Source of the DNA: Aquibium carbonis
GTDB taxonomy: Bacteria > Pseudomonadota > Alphaproteobacteria > Rhizobiales > Rhizobiaceae
Direction: 5' to 3'
Assembly (NCBI RefSeq): GCF_003970795.1
Contig: NZ_RWKW01000055.1
Location: 41,278 to 105,277 of the forward strand
Length of the DNA: 64,000 nucleotides
Below are positions 8,209 through 16,979 of this stretch, in pieces. The first letter of the stretch is position 1. The number at the start of each line of letters is the position of its first letter. Made by a program: the position numbers and the translations under genes. The notes beneath the pieces were generated by a model that worked only from the letters and a program-made list of their open reading frames with translations, was not told the DNA's origin and did no database searches.

Positions 8209-9567
8209 ATGATCACCAGAAGACAGATCCTCGGAGGTGGCGCGTTCCTGGCGAGCGCCGCGGCATGGTCGAAGACGTCGGCCATGGGACTGCCCGACGC
8301 GCCCGTCATGGAATCGCCGGACATGCAGCCGCCGATCTTTCCGTCGAGCGGTCCTGACTACCAGCCCGTCGTCACCCTGAACGGCTGGACGCTGCCGCAC
8401 CGAATGACCGGTGGAGTGAAGGAATTCCACCTCGTCGCCGAGCCCGTCGAGCGGGAACTCGGACCCGGCATGACGGCCTATCTGTGGGGCTACAACGGCC
8501 AGTCCCCCGGCCCGACAATCGAGGCCGTGGAAGGCGACCGGGTCCGCATCTTCGTGACCAACAGGCTTCCGGAACACACGACGATCCACTGGCATGGCAT
8601 GATCCTGCCCTGCGGCATGGACGGAGTCACAGGCTTGACCCAGCCCGGCATCCCGCCCGGCAAGACCTTCGTCTACGAGTTCGATCTCGTGAAGAGCGGG
8701 ACCTTCATGTACCACCCGCACGCCGACGAGATGGTCCAGATGGCCATGGGCATGATGGGCTTCTTCGTCATCCATCCGAAGGACCCTGCGCTGCACCGCG
8801 TCGACCGGGACTTCGTCTTCCTGCTCAACGCCTTCGACATAGAGCCGGGCTCCTACGTGCCCCGGGTCATGGAGATGACCGACTTCAATCTGTGGACCTG
8901 GAACAGCCGGGTGTTCCCCGGCATCAGCCATCTGGTGGTCAACAAGGACGACCGGGTACGGGTGCGGGTCGGCAACCTCACCATGACCAACCACCCGATC
9001 CACATGCACGGCTACGACTTCGAGGTGACGTGCACGGACGGAGGCTGGGTGAGGCCGGAAGCCCGCTGGCCCGAAGTCTCGATCGACATCCCGGTCGGCG
9101 CGATGCGCGCCTACGAGTTCGACGCAAAGTATCTCGGCGACTGGGCGATCCACTGCCACAAGTCGCACCACACGATGAACGCCATGGGTCATGACGTCCC
9201 GACCTTCATCGGCGCGGACAAGACCGAGGTCTCCCGGAAGATCCGCACCGTCCAGCCTGAATACATGGCCATGGGCAACCGCGGCATGGCGGACATGGGC
9301 GAGATGGAGATGCCGCTCCCCGACAACACCATCCCCATGATGACGGGCTGGGGGCAGTTCGGCGCGATCGAGATGGGCGGCATGTTCTCCGTCGTGAAAG
9401 TCCGCGAAGGCATTTCGGCCAACGATTACGCCGATCCGGGTTGGTACGAGCACCCGGAAGGCACCGTCTCCTACGAATGGACGGGCGACGTCCCGGCTCC
9501 GGCGAAGGCGGCAGGGGGCGAAACCGTCGCTCCGGCGGCCAAGCCCGGCGACCACTCAGACCACTGA
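8209..9567 (+). CDS. Multicopper oxidase (copper-resistance, CueO/CopA-like)
   Basis: A 452-aa periplasmic multicopper oxidase that probably oxidises Cu(I) to the less toxic Cu(II). A twin-arginine-like signal (MITRRQILGGGAFLA) fits export of a folded copper enzyme. The four copper-ligand motifs are visible: HWHG (near 128), HPHAD (near 168), HPIHMHG (near 261) and the C-terminal HCHKSHH...M stretch (near 310), which carries trinuclear and type 1 ligands. A Met/Gly-rich tail follows. The start at ATG 8209 was chosen because it has an AGGAGAA site and gives the Tat signal; the earlier frame overlaps the TolC-like gene. It lies between channel and cupredoxin genes in one operon. Confidence 0.92.
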   Translation: MITRRQILGGGAFLASAAAWSKTSAMGLPDAPVMESPDMQPPIFPSSGPDYQPVVTLNGWTLPHRMTGGVKEFHLVAEPVERELGPGMTAYLWGYNGQSPGPTIEAVEGDRVRIFVTNRLPEHTTIHWHGMILPCGMDGVTGLTQPGIPPGKTFVYEFDLVKSGTFMYHPHADEMVQMAMGMMGFFVIHPKDPALHRVDRDFVFLLNAFDIEPGSYVPRVMEMTDFNLWTWNSRVFPGISHLVVNKDDRVRVRVGNLTMTNHPIHMHGYDFEVTCTDGGWVRPEARWPEVSIDIPVGAMRAYEFDAKYLGDWAIHCHKSHHTMNAMGHDVPTFIGADKTEVSRKIRTVQPEYMAMGNRGMADMGEMEMPLPDNTIPMMTGWGQFGAIEMGGMFSVVKVREGISANDYADPGWYEHPEGTVSYEWTGDVPAPAKAAGGETVAPAAKPGDHSDH

Positions 9568-9592
9568 ATCAACCAGCAACAAGGACCAAGAC

Positions 9593-10078
9593 ATGAAGAC
9601 GACCACTGCAGCACTCGCAGCCCTCCTTGCCCTCACGGGCGGCGCGCTCGCGGCCGGAAGCCACGCCGGAGGGCATGGCGAGGCGGGCATGATGGCGATC
9701 GGCAAGCCGGGCATCGCCGCCGACGCTTCGAGAACCGTCACGATCACGATGATGGAACGGGACGACGGCGGCATGGTGTTCGAACCCGCCTCGCTCGCCG
9801 TCTCCGAAGGCGAGACCCTTAGGCTGAAGTTCGTGAACAAGGGCGAACTCGACCACGAGTTCGTGATGGACGTTCACGACGGCATCATGGAGCACAAGGA
9901 ACTCATGGAGCGCTTCCCCGAGATGGAGCACGACGACCCGAACTCGATCCGGCTCGCGCCGGGCGCGACAGGCGAGATCGTCTGGACTTTCGCGTCGGCG
10001 GGCGACTTCGGGTTCGCCTGCCTGATACCCGGCCACTACGACTCCGGCATGAAGGGCGACATCAGCGTCCGCCACTGA
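9593..10078 (+). CDS. Periplasmic cupredoxin-domain protein
   Basis: A 161-aa secreted cupredoxin: a signal peptide ending near LAAG, a His/Met-rich linker (SHAGGHGEAGMM), then a beta-barrel domain. Type 1 copper ligands can be assigned: His in LDHEFVM (near 84), then Cys, His and Met in the C-terminal loop CLIPGHYDSGM (near 142-152). Such proteins carry electrons or shuttle copper for multicopper oxidases, and this one follows the oxidase by 25 bp. AAGGACC precedes the ATG. Confidence 0.88.
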   Translation: MKTTTAALAALLALTGGALAAGSHAGGHGEAGMMAIGKPGIAADASRTVTITMMERDDGGMVFEPASLAVSEGETLRLKFVNKGELDHEFVMDVHDGIMEHKELMERFPEMEHDDPNSIRLAPGATGEIVWTFASAGDFGFACLIPGHYDSGMKGDISVRH

Positions 10079-10104
10079 ACCAGCAACACGGAAAGGAAGA
10101 CGAC

Positions 10105-10389
10105 ATGACGAAGACAAGCATCCTGATCACTGCGGCCGCGGCACTCGCTCTCGGAACCGCGGCGGCAGCCGCGCAAGAATATACGTCCGGCGAGGTGACC
10201 AAGATCGACGCCGGGCAGAAGAAGCTCACCATCAAGCACGGCGAACTCACGAACCTCGACATGCCCGCGATGACGATGGTCTTCGTGGTGGCCGAGGATT
10301 CGATGATCGAGGAGGTCGAGGTGGGTCAGAAGATCGAATTCACCGCCGACCGGGTCAACGGCCGCATCACGGTCACCGACATCAAGTAG
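10105..10389 (+). CDS. CusF-like periplasmic copper chaperone
   Basis: A 94-aa exported protein: a signal peptide (about 1-24) and a CusF-type OB-fold domain. Copper ligands by comparison with E. coli CusF are the His in IKHGEL and the two Met in DMPAMTM. The Trp that covers the Cu(I) site in CusF (position 44) corresponds to the first Met of MPAMTM here, so this version has a Met-richer site. It should hand copper to the efflux or oxidase machinery. It follows the cupredoxin by 26 bp with AAGGAAG as ribosome site. Confidence 0.87.
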   Translation: MTKTSILITAAAALALGTAAAAAQEYTSGEVTKIDAGQKKLTIKHGELTNLDMPAMTMVFVVAEDSMIEEVEVGQKIEFTADRVNGRITVTDIK

Positions 10390-10393
10390 GATG

Positions 10394-10425
10394 TCAGGGC
10401 GCGGGCAGACATGCCCGCGCCCTGA
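10394..10425 (+). other. Perfect 14-bp inverted repeat inside the copper operon
   Basis: Arms 10394-10407 and 10412-10425 are exactly complementary with a 4-nt GACA loop. No T-run follows, so it is not a standard intrinsic terminator. It may protect the upstream mRNA or lower expression of the distal small gene and DUF411 gene. Confidence 0.7.
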
Positions 10426-10440
10426 CCGGAGATCGAGATA

Positions 10441-10560
10441 ATGATGGAAAACGGCATGGACGGCGGCATGATGTGGGGCATGGGACTGTGGGGCCTCGTC
10501 GGCCTCGTGGTAGCCGCCCTCGTGATCGCCGCTCTCGTGAAATACGTGTTCTTCAGATAG
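10441..10560 (+). CDS. 39-aa Met-rich single-pass membrane protein
   Basis: A small open frame starting with ATGATG and ending TAG at 10560. It encodes a Met/Gly-rich N-terminus (MMENGMDGGMMWGMG) followed by one hydrophobic helix and a short basic/aromatic end (KYVFFR). The GGAGATCG ribosome site, the strict small-protein architecture and its place between CusF-like and DUF411 genes, with only 10 bp to the next start, make it a likely real gene. Met clusters beside a membrane helix suggest Cu(I) handling at the membrane, perhaps as an efflux accessory; this is inference. Confidence 0.72.
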   Translation: MMENGMDGGMMWGMGLWGLVGLVVAALVIAALVKYVFFR

Positions 10561-10570
10561 GAGACGGACG

Positions 10571-11026
10571 ATGAAGACATTCAACAGGCTTGCCCGCGCC
10601 GCGGCCTTCACGGCCCTGGCGCTGATCAGCCAGGCGGCCTGGGCCGCGGGATCGATCAAGGTCCTGAAATCCGCCTCTTGCGGATGCTGCGTGGCGTGGG
10701 GCAATCACATGCGAGAAGCGGGCTTCACGGTCGCCGAGCGTGACCTGCCGCTGGCGGACCTCAACGCCGCCAAGGTGGAAGCCGGACTGAAGCCCGGCCA
10801 GACATCCTGCCACACGGGACATATCAACGGCTACGTCATTGAGGGCCATGTGCCCGCGCGCGAGGTCAAGCGCCTGCTCGAAGAGCGGCCGGATGCGATC
10901 GGGCTGACGGTTCCCGACATGCCCTACGGTTCGCCGGGCATGGGCGACATGGCCGACGCCGATCCGTACGACGTGCTCCTTCTCAAGCGGGACGGCTCGA
11001 CGGAAATCTACGCCAGCTATCGCTGA
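10571..11026 (+). CDS. DUF411 metal-binding secreted protein
   Basis: A 151-aa exported protein: a signal peptide (to about WAAG, residue 25), then a DUF411 domain. Visible hallmarks are the CGCC cluster ([14 protein letters not shown], near residue 36-46), the SCHTGHI motif and [15 protein letters not shown]411 proteins are frequent in copper and silver resistance operons and their Cys/His/Met residues probably bind Cu. It ends the plus-strand copper operon, and its 3' end overlaps that of the convergent second copper ATPase by 10 bp. Confidence 0.87.
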   Translation: MKTFNRLARAAAFTALALISQAAWAAGSIKVLKSASCGCCVAWGNHMREAGFTVAERDLPLADLNAAKVEAGLKPGQTSCHTGHINGYVIEGHVPAREVKRLLEERPDAIGLTVPDMPYGSPGMGDMADADPYDVLLLKRDGSTEIYASYR

Positions 11027-13515
11027 GGCGGAGTCGACGCCACCCCCGCCCTGCGGCCATGCGCCCTGAGCCTCAGCGCGTTCCCGAGCACGAACACGCT
11101 GGAAAGCGCCATGGCACCCGCGGCCAGCGCGGGTGAAAGCAGGACCCCGTAGGCCGGGTAAAGCGCCCCCGCCGCAACGGGGATGAGCGCCGCGTTGTAG
11201 GCGAAGGCCCAGAACAGGTTCTGGCGGATGTTGCGGATCGTGGCCCGCGAGAGAGCGAGCGCGGCGGGCACGCCTTCCAGGCTTCCCGACATCAGCACGA
11301 TATCCGCCGCCTCGATGGCGATGTCGGTGCCCGTGCCGATGGCGATCCCCACGTCGGCTTCGGCGAGCGCGGGTGCGTCGTTGATGCCATCGCCCACGAA
11401 GGCGACGGCCCCGTGTTCGACCTTCAGCTGCCTGACGGCCGCCACCTTGCCGTCAGGCATGACCTCGGCGACAACGTGGTCTATGCCGAGCTTTCGGGCG
11501 ATGGCGTCGGCCGTGCGCCTGCTGTCGCCAGTCACCATCGCGACCTTCAGGCCAAGCGCATGCAGCGCCGCCACGGCCTGCGGCGTGGATTCCTTCACAG
11601 GGTCAGAAACTGCCATCACTGCGGCGATCCTGCCGCCCACGGCGACGTAGAGCGGCGACTTCCCTTCGTCGGCGAGCCGCTTGGCATCTGAGTCCAGCGC
11701 GGAAGGGTCGAGTCCGAGCCAATCCATGAAGCGTGAGGAGCCCACTTCGACGCGTTCGCCCGCGACTGTGGCCGTGACCCCCAGTCCGGTGATGGAGTCG
11801 AAGCCGTCGGCCTCCCGGACCGCAAGACCCCGCCCTGCTGCCGCGCCGACGATGGCGCGTGCGACAGGATGCTCGGACTTCGCCTCGACGGCGGCGGCCA
11901 GAGCTAGCACGTCATCGTCCAGAAATCCTTGCGTAGCCCGCAGATCGGTCAGGACCGGCCGCCCCTCGGTCAGGGTCCCGGTCTTGTCAAGCGCGATCAC
12001 CCGGGCGTCCCGCAGCGACTGCAGCGCTTCGCCCTTCCGGAACAGCACGCCCAACTCGGCGGCGCGGCCGGTCCCCACCATGATGGAGGTCGGGGTCGCG
12101 AGACCCATGGCGCAGGGACAGGCGATGATGAGGACCGCGACCGCGTTGACCAGAGCGAAGGTCAGGGCTGGTTCCGGTCCCAACAGGAGCCAGGCGACAA
12201 AGGTGAGCGCCGCGAGGCCCATGACGGCGGGCACGAACCACATGGTCACCTTGTCGACCATGGCCTGGATCGGCAGCTTGGAGCCCTGCGCCTGCTCGAC
12301 CATGCGCATGATACGGGACAGGACCGTGTCGGCTCCTACCGCAGTGGCGCGAAACTCGAACGCACCCGTCTGGTTCACCGTGCCTCCCGTGACCGGACTC
12401 CCGTCCCGCTTGGCCACGGGCACGGGCTCGCCCGTCACCATGGATTCGTCGACATAGCTCTCGCCGGACACGACCTCGCCGTCGACGGGCACGCGCTCGC
12501 CAGGGCGAACCTCGACCACGTCGCCGGGGACGACTTCCGCTATGTCGATTTCGACGTTGCCCTGTCCGCGCCTTACCCGCGCCGTCTTCGGCTGAAGCCC
12601 CGCCAGACGCCGGATCGCCTGCGACGTGCGGCCCTTCGCGCGCGCCTCCAGGTAGCGGCCGAGCAGGATCAGCGTGACGATCACTGCCGCGGCCTCGAAG
12701 TAGACGTTCACGGTTCCGGCTGGCAGCAGGCCGGGCGCAAAGGTCGCGACGACCGAATATATGTAGGCCGCCGACGTGCCGACCGCGACCAGCGAGTTCA
12801 TGTCGGGCGCGAGCCTGAGGAGGGCCGGAAATCCCTTCTCGTAGAAGCGCCGTCCCGGAAATGCGAGCACAAGCGTCGCGAGGATGAACTGGACCTGCCA
12901 GCTTCGCTCCATCCCGAGCGTCGCGTGGACGAGGTCATGGACGGACTGGAAGAGGTGCGAACCCATTTCCAGGACGAAAAGCGGAACCGTCAGGCCTCCT
13001 GCGACGAGGAGATCCCGGCGAAGTGCAGCGGTCTCAACATCGCGCCGCGCCTCCATCTCGTTAGTACCACTGCCGGCAGCCCCGATGACCGTGGCATCGT
13101 AGCCGACATCCTCGACCGCCTTGCGCAGGGCCGCGGCGTCCGCGATGCCCGTGACCGTCGCCCGTTCCGTCGCCAGGTTGACGCTGGCGGTGGTCACGCC
13201 CGGGACGGCGGCAAGCGCCCGTTCGACCCTGCCCACACAGGACGCGCAGGTCATGCCTTCGACGGCAAGCTCGACGGTCGCAGAGGGCACGCCATAGCCG
13301 ACCTCTTCGACGGTCTGAGCCAGCTTCACCCTGCTGACCGACGGCGCTGCCTCGACCTCCGCCGTTTCGGTGGCGAGGTTCACCCGGGCTTGGACGACGC
13401 CATCGACGGCTTTCAACGCCCGCTCCACGCGGCCGACGCAAGAGGCGCAGGTCATGCCCTCGATGGCGATGGTAAGAGTTCTGACGCCCTCGGTCAGGCG
13501 AAGCGGCGCGTTCAT
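11017..13515 (-). CDS. copA: Cu(I)-exporting P1B-1 ATPase with two HMA domains
   Basis: An 832-aa copper pump of the classic CopA layout: two N-terminal heavy-metal-associated domains, each with GMTCASC (near residues 20 and 87), then eight membrane helices with the CPC metal site ([13 protein letters not shown]), TGEP, catalytic D510 in [19 protein letters not shown], and the C-terminal Cu(I)-site YN and MALSS motifs. The start is placed at ATG 13515, which has AAGGAAC upstream and begins a few residues before HMA1; the longer frame would run through the CueR operators. It is a second pump beside the YHS-type ATPase, probably differing in chaperone delivery, because a CopZ-like gene is divergently paired with it. 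Confidence 0.95.
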   Translation of the reverse strand: MNAPLRLTEGVRTLTIAIEGMTCASCVGRVERALKAVDGVVQARVNLATETAEVEAAPSVSRVKLAQTVEEVGYGVPSATVELAVEGMTCASCVGRVERALAAVPGVTTASVNLATERATVTGIADAAALRKAVEDVGYDATVIGAAGSGTNEMEARRDVETAALRRDLLVAGGLTVPLFVLEMGSHLFQSVHDLVHATLGMERSWQVQFILATLVLAFPGRRFYEKGFPALLRLAPDMNSLVAVGTSAAYIYSVVATFAPGLLPAGTVNVYFEAAAVIVTLILLGRYLEARAKGRTSQAIRRLAGLQPKTARVRRGQGNVEIDIAEVVPGDVVEVRPGERVPVDGEVVSGESYVDESMVTGEPVPVAKRDGSPVTGGTVNQTGAFEFRATAVGADTVLSRIMRMVEQAQGSKLPIQAMVDKVTMWFVPAVMGLAALTFVAWLLLGPEPALTFALVNAVAVLIIACPCAMGLATPTSIMVGTGRAAELGVLFRKGEALQSLRDARVIALDKTGTLTEGRPVLTDLRATQGFLDDDVLALAAAVEAKSEHPVARAIVGAAAGRGLAVREADGFDSITGLGVTATVAGERVEVGSSRFMDWLGLDPSALDSDAKRLADEGKSPLYVAVGGRIAAVMAVSDPVKESTPQAVAALHALGLKVAMVTGDSRRTADAIARKLGIDHVVAEVMPDGKVAAVRQLKVEHGAVAFVGDGINDAPALAEADVGIAIGTGTDIAIEAADIVLMSGSLEGVPAALALSRATIRNIRQNLFWAFAYNAALIPVAAGALYPAYGVLLSPALAAGAMALSSVFVLGNALRLRAHGRRAGVASTPPQR

Positions 13516-13561
13516 CGATGTTCCTTCAGGTCGGATTCCGTTGTCGCCGCGACAGATGGGC

Positions 13562-13583
13562 CTTCCAGCATCTGGAGGGTCAA
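13562..13583 (-). promoter_or_regulatory. CueR-type operator/promoter driving the HMA-type copA
   Basis: CTTCCAG-CAT-CTGGAGG (13562-13578) adjoins a minus-strand TTGACC (13578-13583). This is the same arrangement as the operators at 2.4 kb. It lies about 50-70 bp upstream of the copA start at 13515. Confidence 0.76.
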
Positions 13584-13608
13584 GGTCAAAGGCGATGAAA
13601 AAAGCCGC

Positions 13609-13639
13609 TTGACCTTCCAGATGCTGGAAGCCGGATGAA
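13609..13639 (+). promoter_or_regulatory. CueR-type operator/promoter driving copZ and downstream genes
   Basis: TTGACC (13609-13614) leads into a perfect dyad CTTCCAG-ATG-CTGGAAG (13614-13630); GATGAA at 13634-13639 is a possible -10 with 19-bp spacing. The copZ-like ATG is 35 bp further on. It is back-to-back with the copA operator. Confidence 0.78.
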
Positions 13640-13673
13640 GGGCGCATCCGCTCAAGCCACGAAGGAGACCCGG

Positions 13674-13868
13674 ATGCGATTCCACATCGAGAACATGACC
13701 TGTGGCGGCTGCGCCCGGAGCGTCACGAAGGCCGTCGAAAGCGTCGACCCGAAGGCGAGGGTCGACGCCGATCCCGTCACGAAGACGGTGACCGTCGAAT
13801 CCTCCGCATCGACCGACTCTATCTCCAGGGCGCTCGCCGACGCCGGCTATCCAGCTTCAGCCGCGTGA
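13674..13868 (+). CDS. copZ: CopZ-like copper chaperone (single HMA domain)
   Basis: A 64-aa protein consisting of one heavy-metal-associated ferredoxin-like fold. The binding site is the MTCGGC loop near residues 8-13. It should carry Cu(I) in the cytoplasm and deliver it to the HMA-type ATPase encoded divergently, or to CueR. The ATG at 13674 follows GAAGGAGA and gives the usual short N-terminus; the longer frame overlaps the operator. Likely first gene of a CueR-controlled unit with the next two genes. Confidence 0.9.
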   Translation: MRFHIENMTCGGCARSVTKAVESVDPKARVDADPVTKTVTVESSASTDSISRALADAGYPASAA

Positions 13869-13934
13869 CCGCCGCCTCGTCCCGTCCGGAACAACATCCG
13901 GGGCGGGACGGTTTCAACATGAAAGGATACCTGA

Positions 13935-14696
13935 ATGTCGTCCGCTGCCGCACGCAAGGCCGAACTCTACCGGATGGTCACCCCAGAGCACACCTGCCCC
14001 TGGGGCCTCAAGGCGCTCGACCTCCTGAAGCGGGAAGGATTCGAGGTCGAGGACCATCACCTGACGTCCCGCGCCGAGACCGATGCCTTCAAGTCCGAGC
14101 ACAAGGTGGACACCACCCCCCAGTCCTTCATCGGTGGCCGCCGCATAGGCGGCTACGACGATCTGCGGGCCTGGCTCGGCAAGGAGGTGAAGGACAAGGA
14201 CGCCGTCACCTACACGCCCGTCATCGCGCTCTTCGGCATGGCGTTCGCCATGGCCCTGGCAGCCAGTTGGTCGGCATACGGAAGCTTCGTGACCGTTGCT
14301 GCCGCCGAGTGGTTCGTGGCCTTCGCCATGTGTCTGCTCGCACTCCAGAAGCTGAAGGACGTCGACGGCTTCGCGACAATGTTCCTCAACTACGACCTGC
14401 TTGCGCAGCGCTGGGTTCCCTATGGACGGGTCTACCCGTTCGCAGAGGGGCTCGCAGGCGTGCTCATGGTCTCCGGCGCGATGATGTGGGTATCCGTCCC
14501 GGTCGCGCTCTTCATCGGCGGCATCGGCGCGGTATCGGTCTTCAAGGCCGTCTATGTCGACAAGCGCGAACTGAAGTGCGCCTGCGTCGGCGGCGACAGC
14601 AACGTTCCCCTCGGGTTCGTGTCGCTGACCGAAAACCTGATGATGGTCGGCATGGCCATCTGGATGATCCTCAAGCCCGCGGGCCTGGGGCACTGA
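13935..14696 (+). CDS. Glutaredoxin domain fused to a MauE/DoxX-like membrane domain
   Basis: A 253-aa fusion. Residues 1-85 form a glutaredoxin-like fold with a single-cysteine-type active site HTCPWG (near residue 21), TTPQSFIGGRRIGGYDDL as the cis-Pro and glutathione-binding part, and no second Cys in the CxxC position. Residues about 95-250 carry four membrane helices resembling MauE/DoxX redox-associated proteins, with a CACVGG motif in a loop. It may pass reducing power across the membrane to exported thiol or copper proteins. Start at ATG 13935, 66 bp after copZ; it ends one base before the next gene. Confidence 0.82.
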   Translation: MSSAAARKAELYRMVTPEHTCPWGLKALDLLKREGFEVEDHHLTSRAETDAFKSEHKVDTTPQSFIGGRRIGGYDDLRAWLGKEVKDKDAVTYTPVIALFGMAFAMALAASWSAYGSFVTVAAAEWFVAFAMCLLALQKLKDVDGFATMFLNYDLLAQRWVPYGRVYPFAEGLAGVLMVSGAMMWVSVPVALFIGGIGAVSVFKAVYVDKRELKCACVGGDSNVPLGFVSLTENLMMVGMAIWMILKPAGLGH

Positions 14697-14697
14697 C

Positions 14698-15195
14698 ATG
14701 GAGAAGACTGAGATGGAGCACGATCACCGGAAACACGAAGACCGCGGCCACGGCCGCCCGTACCTCATGTTCTGGGTGAACATGATCCTCGGGCTCGTCG
14801 TCATGTACGTCGTGATGTTCACGATGATCGACGGCATGGGCGACTTCAGGAACAACCTGAACATGTTCTACATGGCGGTGACCATGTGGGCGCCAATGGG
14901 CATCTTCATGCTGGCGACCATGCCCGGCATGTTCCCCAACCGACAGGCGAACGTCGCACTCTACGTCGCCTTCGCGCTCCTGACGGCAGGCTCCTTCTGG
15001 GCGACGCGCGCGCAGGCTCTCATCGACGACCGCCAGTTCATCGCATCCATGATCCCGCATCATTCCGGCGCGATCCTGATGTGCCGGGAGGCCAAACTTT
15101 CCGATCCTGAACTCGTGACACTCTGCGGCGAGATCACGAAGGCACAACGCGAAGAGATTAACCAGATGGAAGCGATTGCGGCGCGGCTGCGCTGA
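14698..15195 (+). CDS. DUF305 family membrane protein
   Basis: A 165-aa protein: a His-rich cytoplasmic start (EMEHDHRKHEDRGHGR), three hydrophobic helices (about 23-45, 55-75, 82-100), then a DUF305 domain with the MIPHHSGAILMC motif. It differs from the secreted DUF305 protein at 1.9 kb in being membrane-bound. The start is one base after the stop of the glutaredoxin fusion, so the two are translationally linked. Metal binding near the membrane as part of copper resistance is likely. Confidence 0.85.
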   Translation: MEKTEMEHDHRKHEDRGHGRPYLMFWVNMILGLVVMYVVMFTMIDGMGDFRNNLNMFYMAVTMWAPMGIFMLATMPGMFPNRQANVALYVAFALLTAGSFWATRAQALIDDRQFIASMIPHHSGAILMCREAKLSDPELVTLCGEITKAQREEINQMEAIAARLR

Positions 15196-15480
15196 GTTCT
15201 TGGGCATCGAACCATCGATAAGGTCCTGGATGCTCCTAACGTTATGGCCTTACCGATTGCTTCGGACGCCGCCTTTGGACATTGCGCAGGCAAGCCGCTT
15301 CCTGCTTTCCCTGGTTTCGCTCGTCCATCGCCGGATAGACGCAGCCCGCTTGCCCCCACGCGCATGAGCTGAGCCTGCCTCGCCGTCCCGCCTTGCGGTA
15401 CAGGCGCCTGGGTGCAATCCTTAATCAGGGTTCCCCGCAGTAGAATCGGGGGAGGGTCACGGGGAGGGGAGGTATCGGCC
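15196..15480. other. Intergenic stretch between copper island and ABC-3C genes
   Basis: No credible gene was seen. The only clear signal is a purine-rich ribosome site (GGGGAGGGGAGG, about 15459-15472) for the next gene. No tRNA, direct repeat or transposon end was recognised, although the change of gene content makes this a possible junction. Confidence 0.5.
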
Positions 15481-16494
15481 ATGCCGCTCGACGAAGCATT
15501 CCTTCGCCGACTTGCGGCCGCGTCGGACAAGACGCTGGAGATCTTTGTCCACCACCTCGTTTCGCTCGAGACCGCCACCTACAGGGACCACGAGTGCTAC
15601 GGCGGCTCCGGAGACAAGGGCCGCGACGTCGCCGGTTTCCTGACCGACCGCCGCCACGAGGGCGAGTGGCACAACTTCCAGTGCAAACAGTACCGCCGTC
15701 CGCTGGGAGCGGACTACATTCTCCTCGAACTCGGGAAGATGTTCCACCATGCGTCCGAAGGCGCCTACATCCTTCCGTCCAAATACGTGTTTGTCGTGCC
15801 TGGCAACCTGTCTGCTCCCGCCAGGGCGCTCATGGACCGCAAGAGCGCCCTGAAGGCGGAACTGCTCCAAAACTGGGAGACGCATTGCGCGAGGAGGATC
15901 GTGAAGGGGGGCTCGATCCCTCTCACGGCAGCGATCCAGGAGTTGATCGAGCAGTTCGATTTCAACTGCGTCGAGGCCTGGGAGAGCTCGAGGATCATGA
16001 CCCTCCCCAACGTGGTCTTCGCGGCCGCAAAAGCGTTCGGCGACGACCCGGGCGACGCGCCCTACGGGGTCGTCCCGGCGGACGTAGACCTGCGTTCCGA
16101 GCACTATGGCGAGCAGCTGCGGATGGTGTACTCCGAACACGATGGCCGAGACTATCCGGATGCGGCTTCCGTCCTCGCTCACGAGGAACATGGCGAGGAT
16201 TTCCAGATCCATCGGCGCCGCTACTTCGACGCGGTCGAGTTCGAGCGGTACTTCACCGACAAAGTCGGACGCCAGCATATCGACGCGTTCCGCGAGGACC
16301 TCAGGTCGGCTGTTCATGAATCCTATCGTTCGTCCACTGGGCTCGGCCGGGTCAGGGCGGTGATGGACGCGGCCGGCAGGGCTAACTTGGGTGGACTGTT
16401 CGGGCGGCACGGCCGGGTGACCCACATGGTTCGGCAGGGAACCTGTCACGTGTTCGCGAACGAACAGAAGCTGCCTTGGTGGAAGAAGAAATGA
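15481..16494 (+). CDS. ABC-3C-type effector with Mrr-like PD-(D/E)xK nuclease domain
   Basis: A 337-aa protein. The N-terminal domain has restriction-endonuclease features: Glu near residue 20 (DKTLEIFVHHL), Asp in GDKGRDVAGF (D49) and the QCKQ motif (Q67-x-K69), matching the E/D...D...(E/Q)xK pattern of Mrr-like nucleases. The rest is an alpha/beta region with no motif I can name. It is translationally coupled to a small protein and a zinc-hook SMC-like ATPase, the layout of ABC-three-component (ABC-3C) conflict systems. Predicted role: DNA-cleaving effector released or directed by the ATPase upon invasion. The start at 15481 is fixed by a strong GGGGAGG site. Confidence 0.78.
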   Translation: MPLDEAFLRRLAAASDKTLEIFVHHLVSLETATYRDHECYGGSGDKGRDVAGFLTDRRHEGEWHNFQCKQYRRPLGADYILLELGKMFHHASEGAYILPSKYVFVVPGNLSAPARALMDRKSALKAELLQNWETHCARRIVKGGSIPLTAAIQELIEQFDFNCVEAWESSRIMTLPNVVFAAAKAFGDDPGDAPYGVVPADVDLRSEHYGEQLRMVYSEHDGRDYPDAASVLAHEEHGEDFQIHRRRYFDAVEFERYFTDKVGRQHIDAFREDLRSAVHESYRSSTGLGRVRAVMDAAGRANLGGLFGRHGRVTHMVRQGTCHVFANEQKLPWWKKK

Positions 16495-16979
16495 GCGCGG
16501 CCGGCCAGCCAGACCTGTTCAATGGAGTCCTCGAGACGGGGATGCGTTCGGTCGTCGTGTTGAACGAGTTCAGCCCGATCGAGCTGGACCGCGAGCAGCT
16601 GAGCCTGCTCGACTACTTTGTCGTTCACACTTCCCAGGCGGGCGGTCCGGCCGACATGCACCCCACCAATGCCGGGAGCTTCAGCGAATACCACGTGCGC
16701 AGGCGACGGATCGAGGAAGGCATCAAGATGCTGGTCCGCATCAGGCTCGTCGACATCGTCCCCGATCCCGACCGCGGCGCGTGCTTCCGTGCGGGCGACG
16801 ACGCGCCGGGCTTCGTCGACCTCCTCAATTCCCCCTACAATCGAGAGCTCGTCGACCGGGCGCGGTGGCTGCGAGCCAGTCACGACGAGGATTCCGGTTT
16901 CCTGGCCGGACTGCGGCAGCGGATCGAGCGGTGGGTGATCGAGTTCCAGCAGAGGGAAGCGCCGGGAGGGACGACTTGA
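16491..16979 (+). CDS. ABC-3C middle component
   Basis: A 162-aa protein overlapping both neighbours: ATGA with the nuclease stop at 16491-16494 and TTGA with the ATPase start at 16976-16979. No enzyme motif is visible. The middle part (HVRRRRIEEGIKMLVRIRLVDIV) looks like a winged helix, as reported for ABC-3C middle components that link effector and ATPase. Function is assigned mainly from size and position between the nuclease and the DUF3732-like ATPase. Confidence 0.75.
   Translation: MSAAGQPDLFNGVLETGMRSVVVLNEFSPIELDREQLSLLDYFVVHTSQAGGPADMHPTNAGSFSEYHVRRRRIEEGIKMLVRIRLVDIVPDPDRGACFRAGDDAPGFVDLLNSPYNRELVDRARWLRASHDEDSGFLAGLRQRIERWVIEFQQREAPGGTT

Noticed and set aside
10394..10425. Hairpin as an intrinsic terminator
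   Set aside because: No T-run follows on either strand; described instead as a possible mRNA-stability element.
11929..13638. 569-aa open frame opposite the second copper ATPase
   Set aside because: His/Arg-rich shadow of the ATPase, with no recognisable domain.
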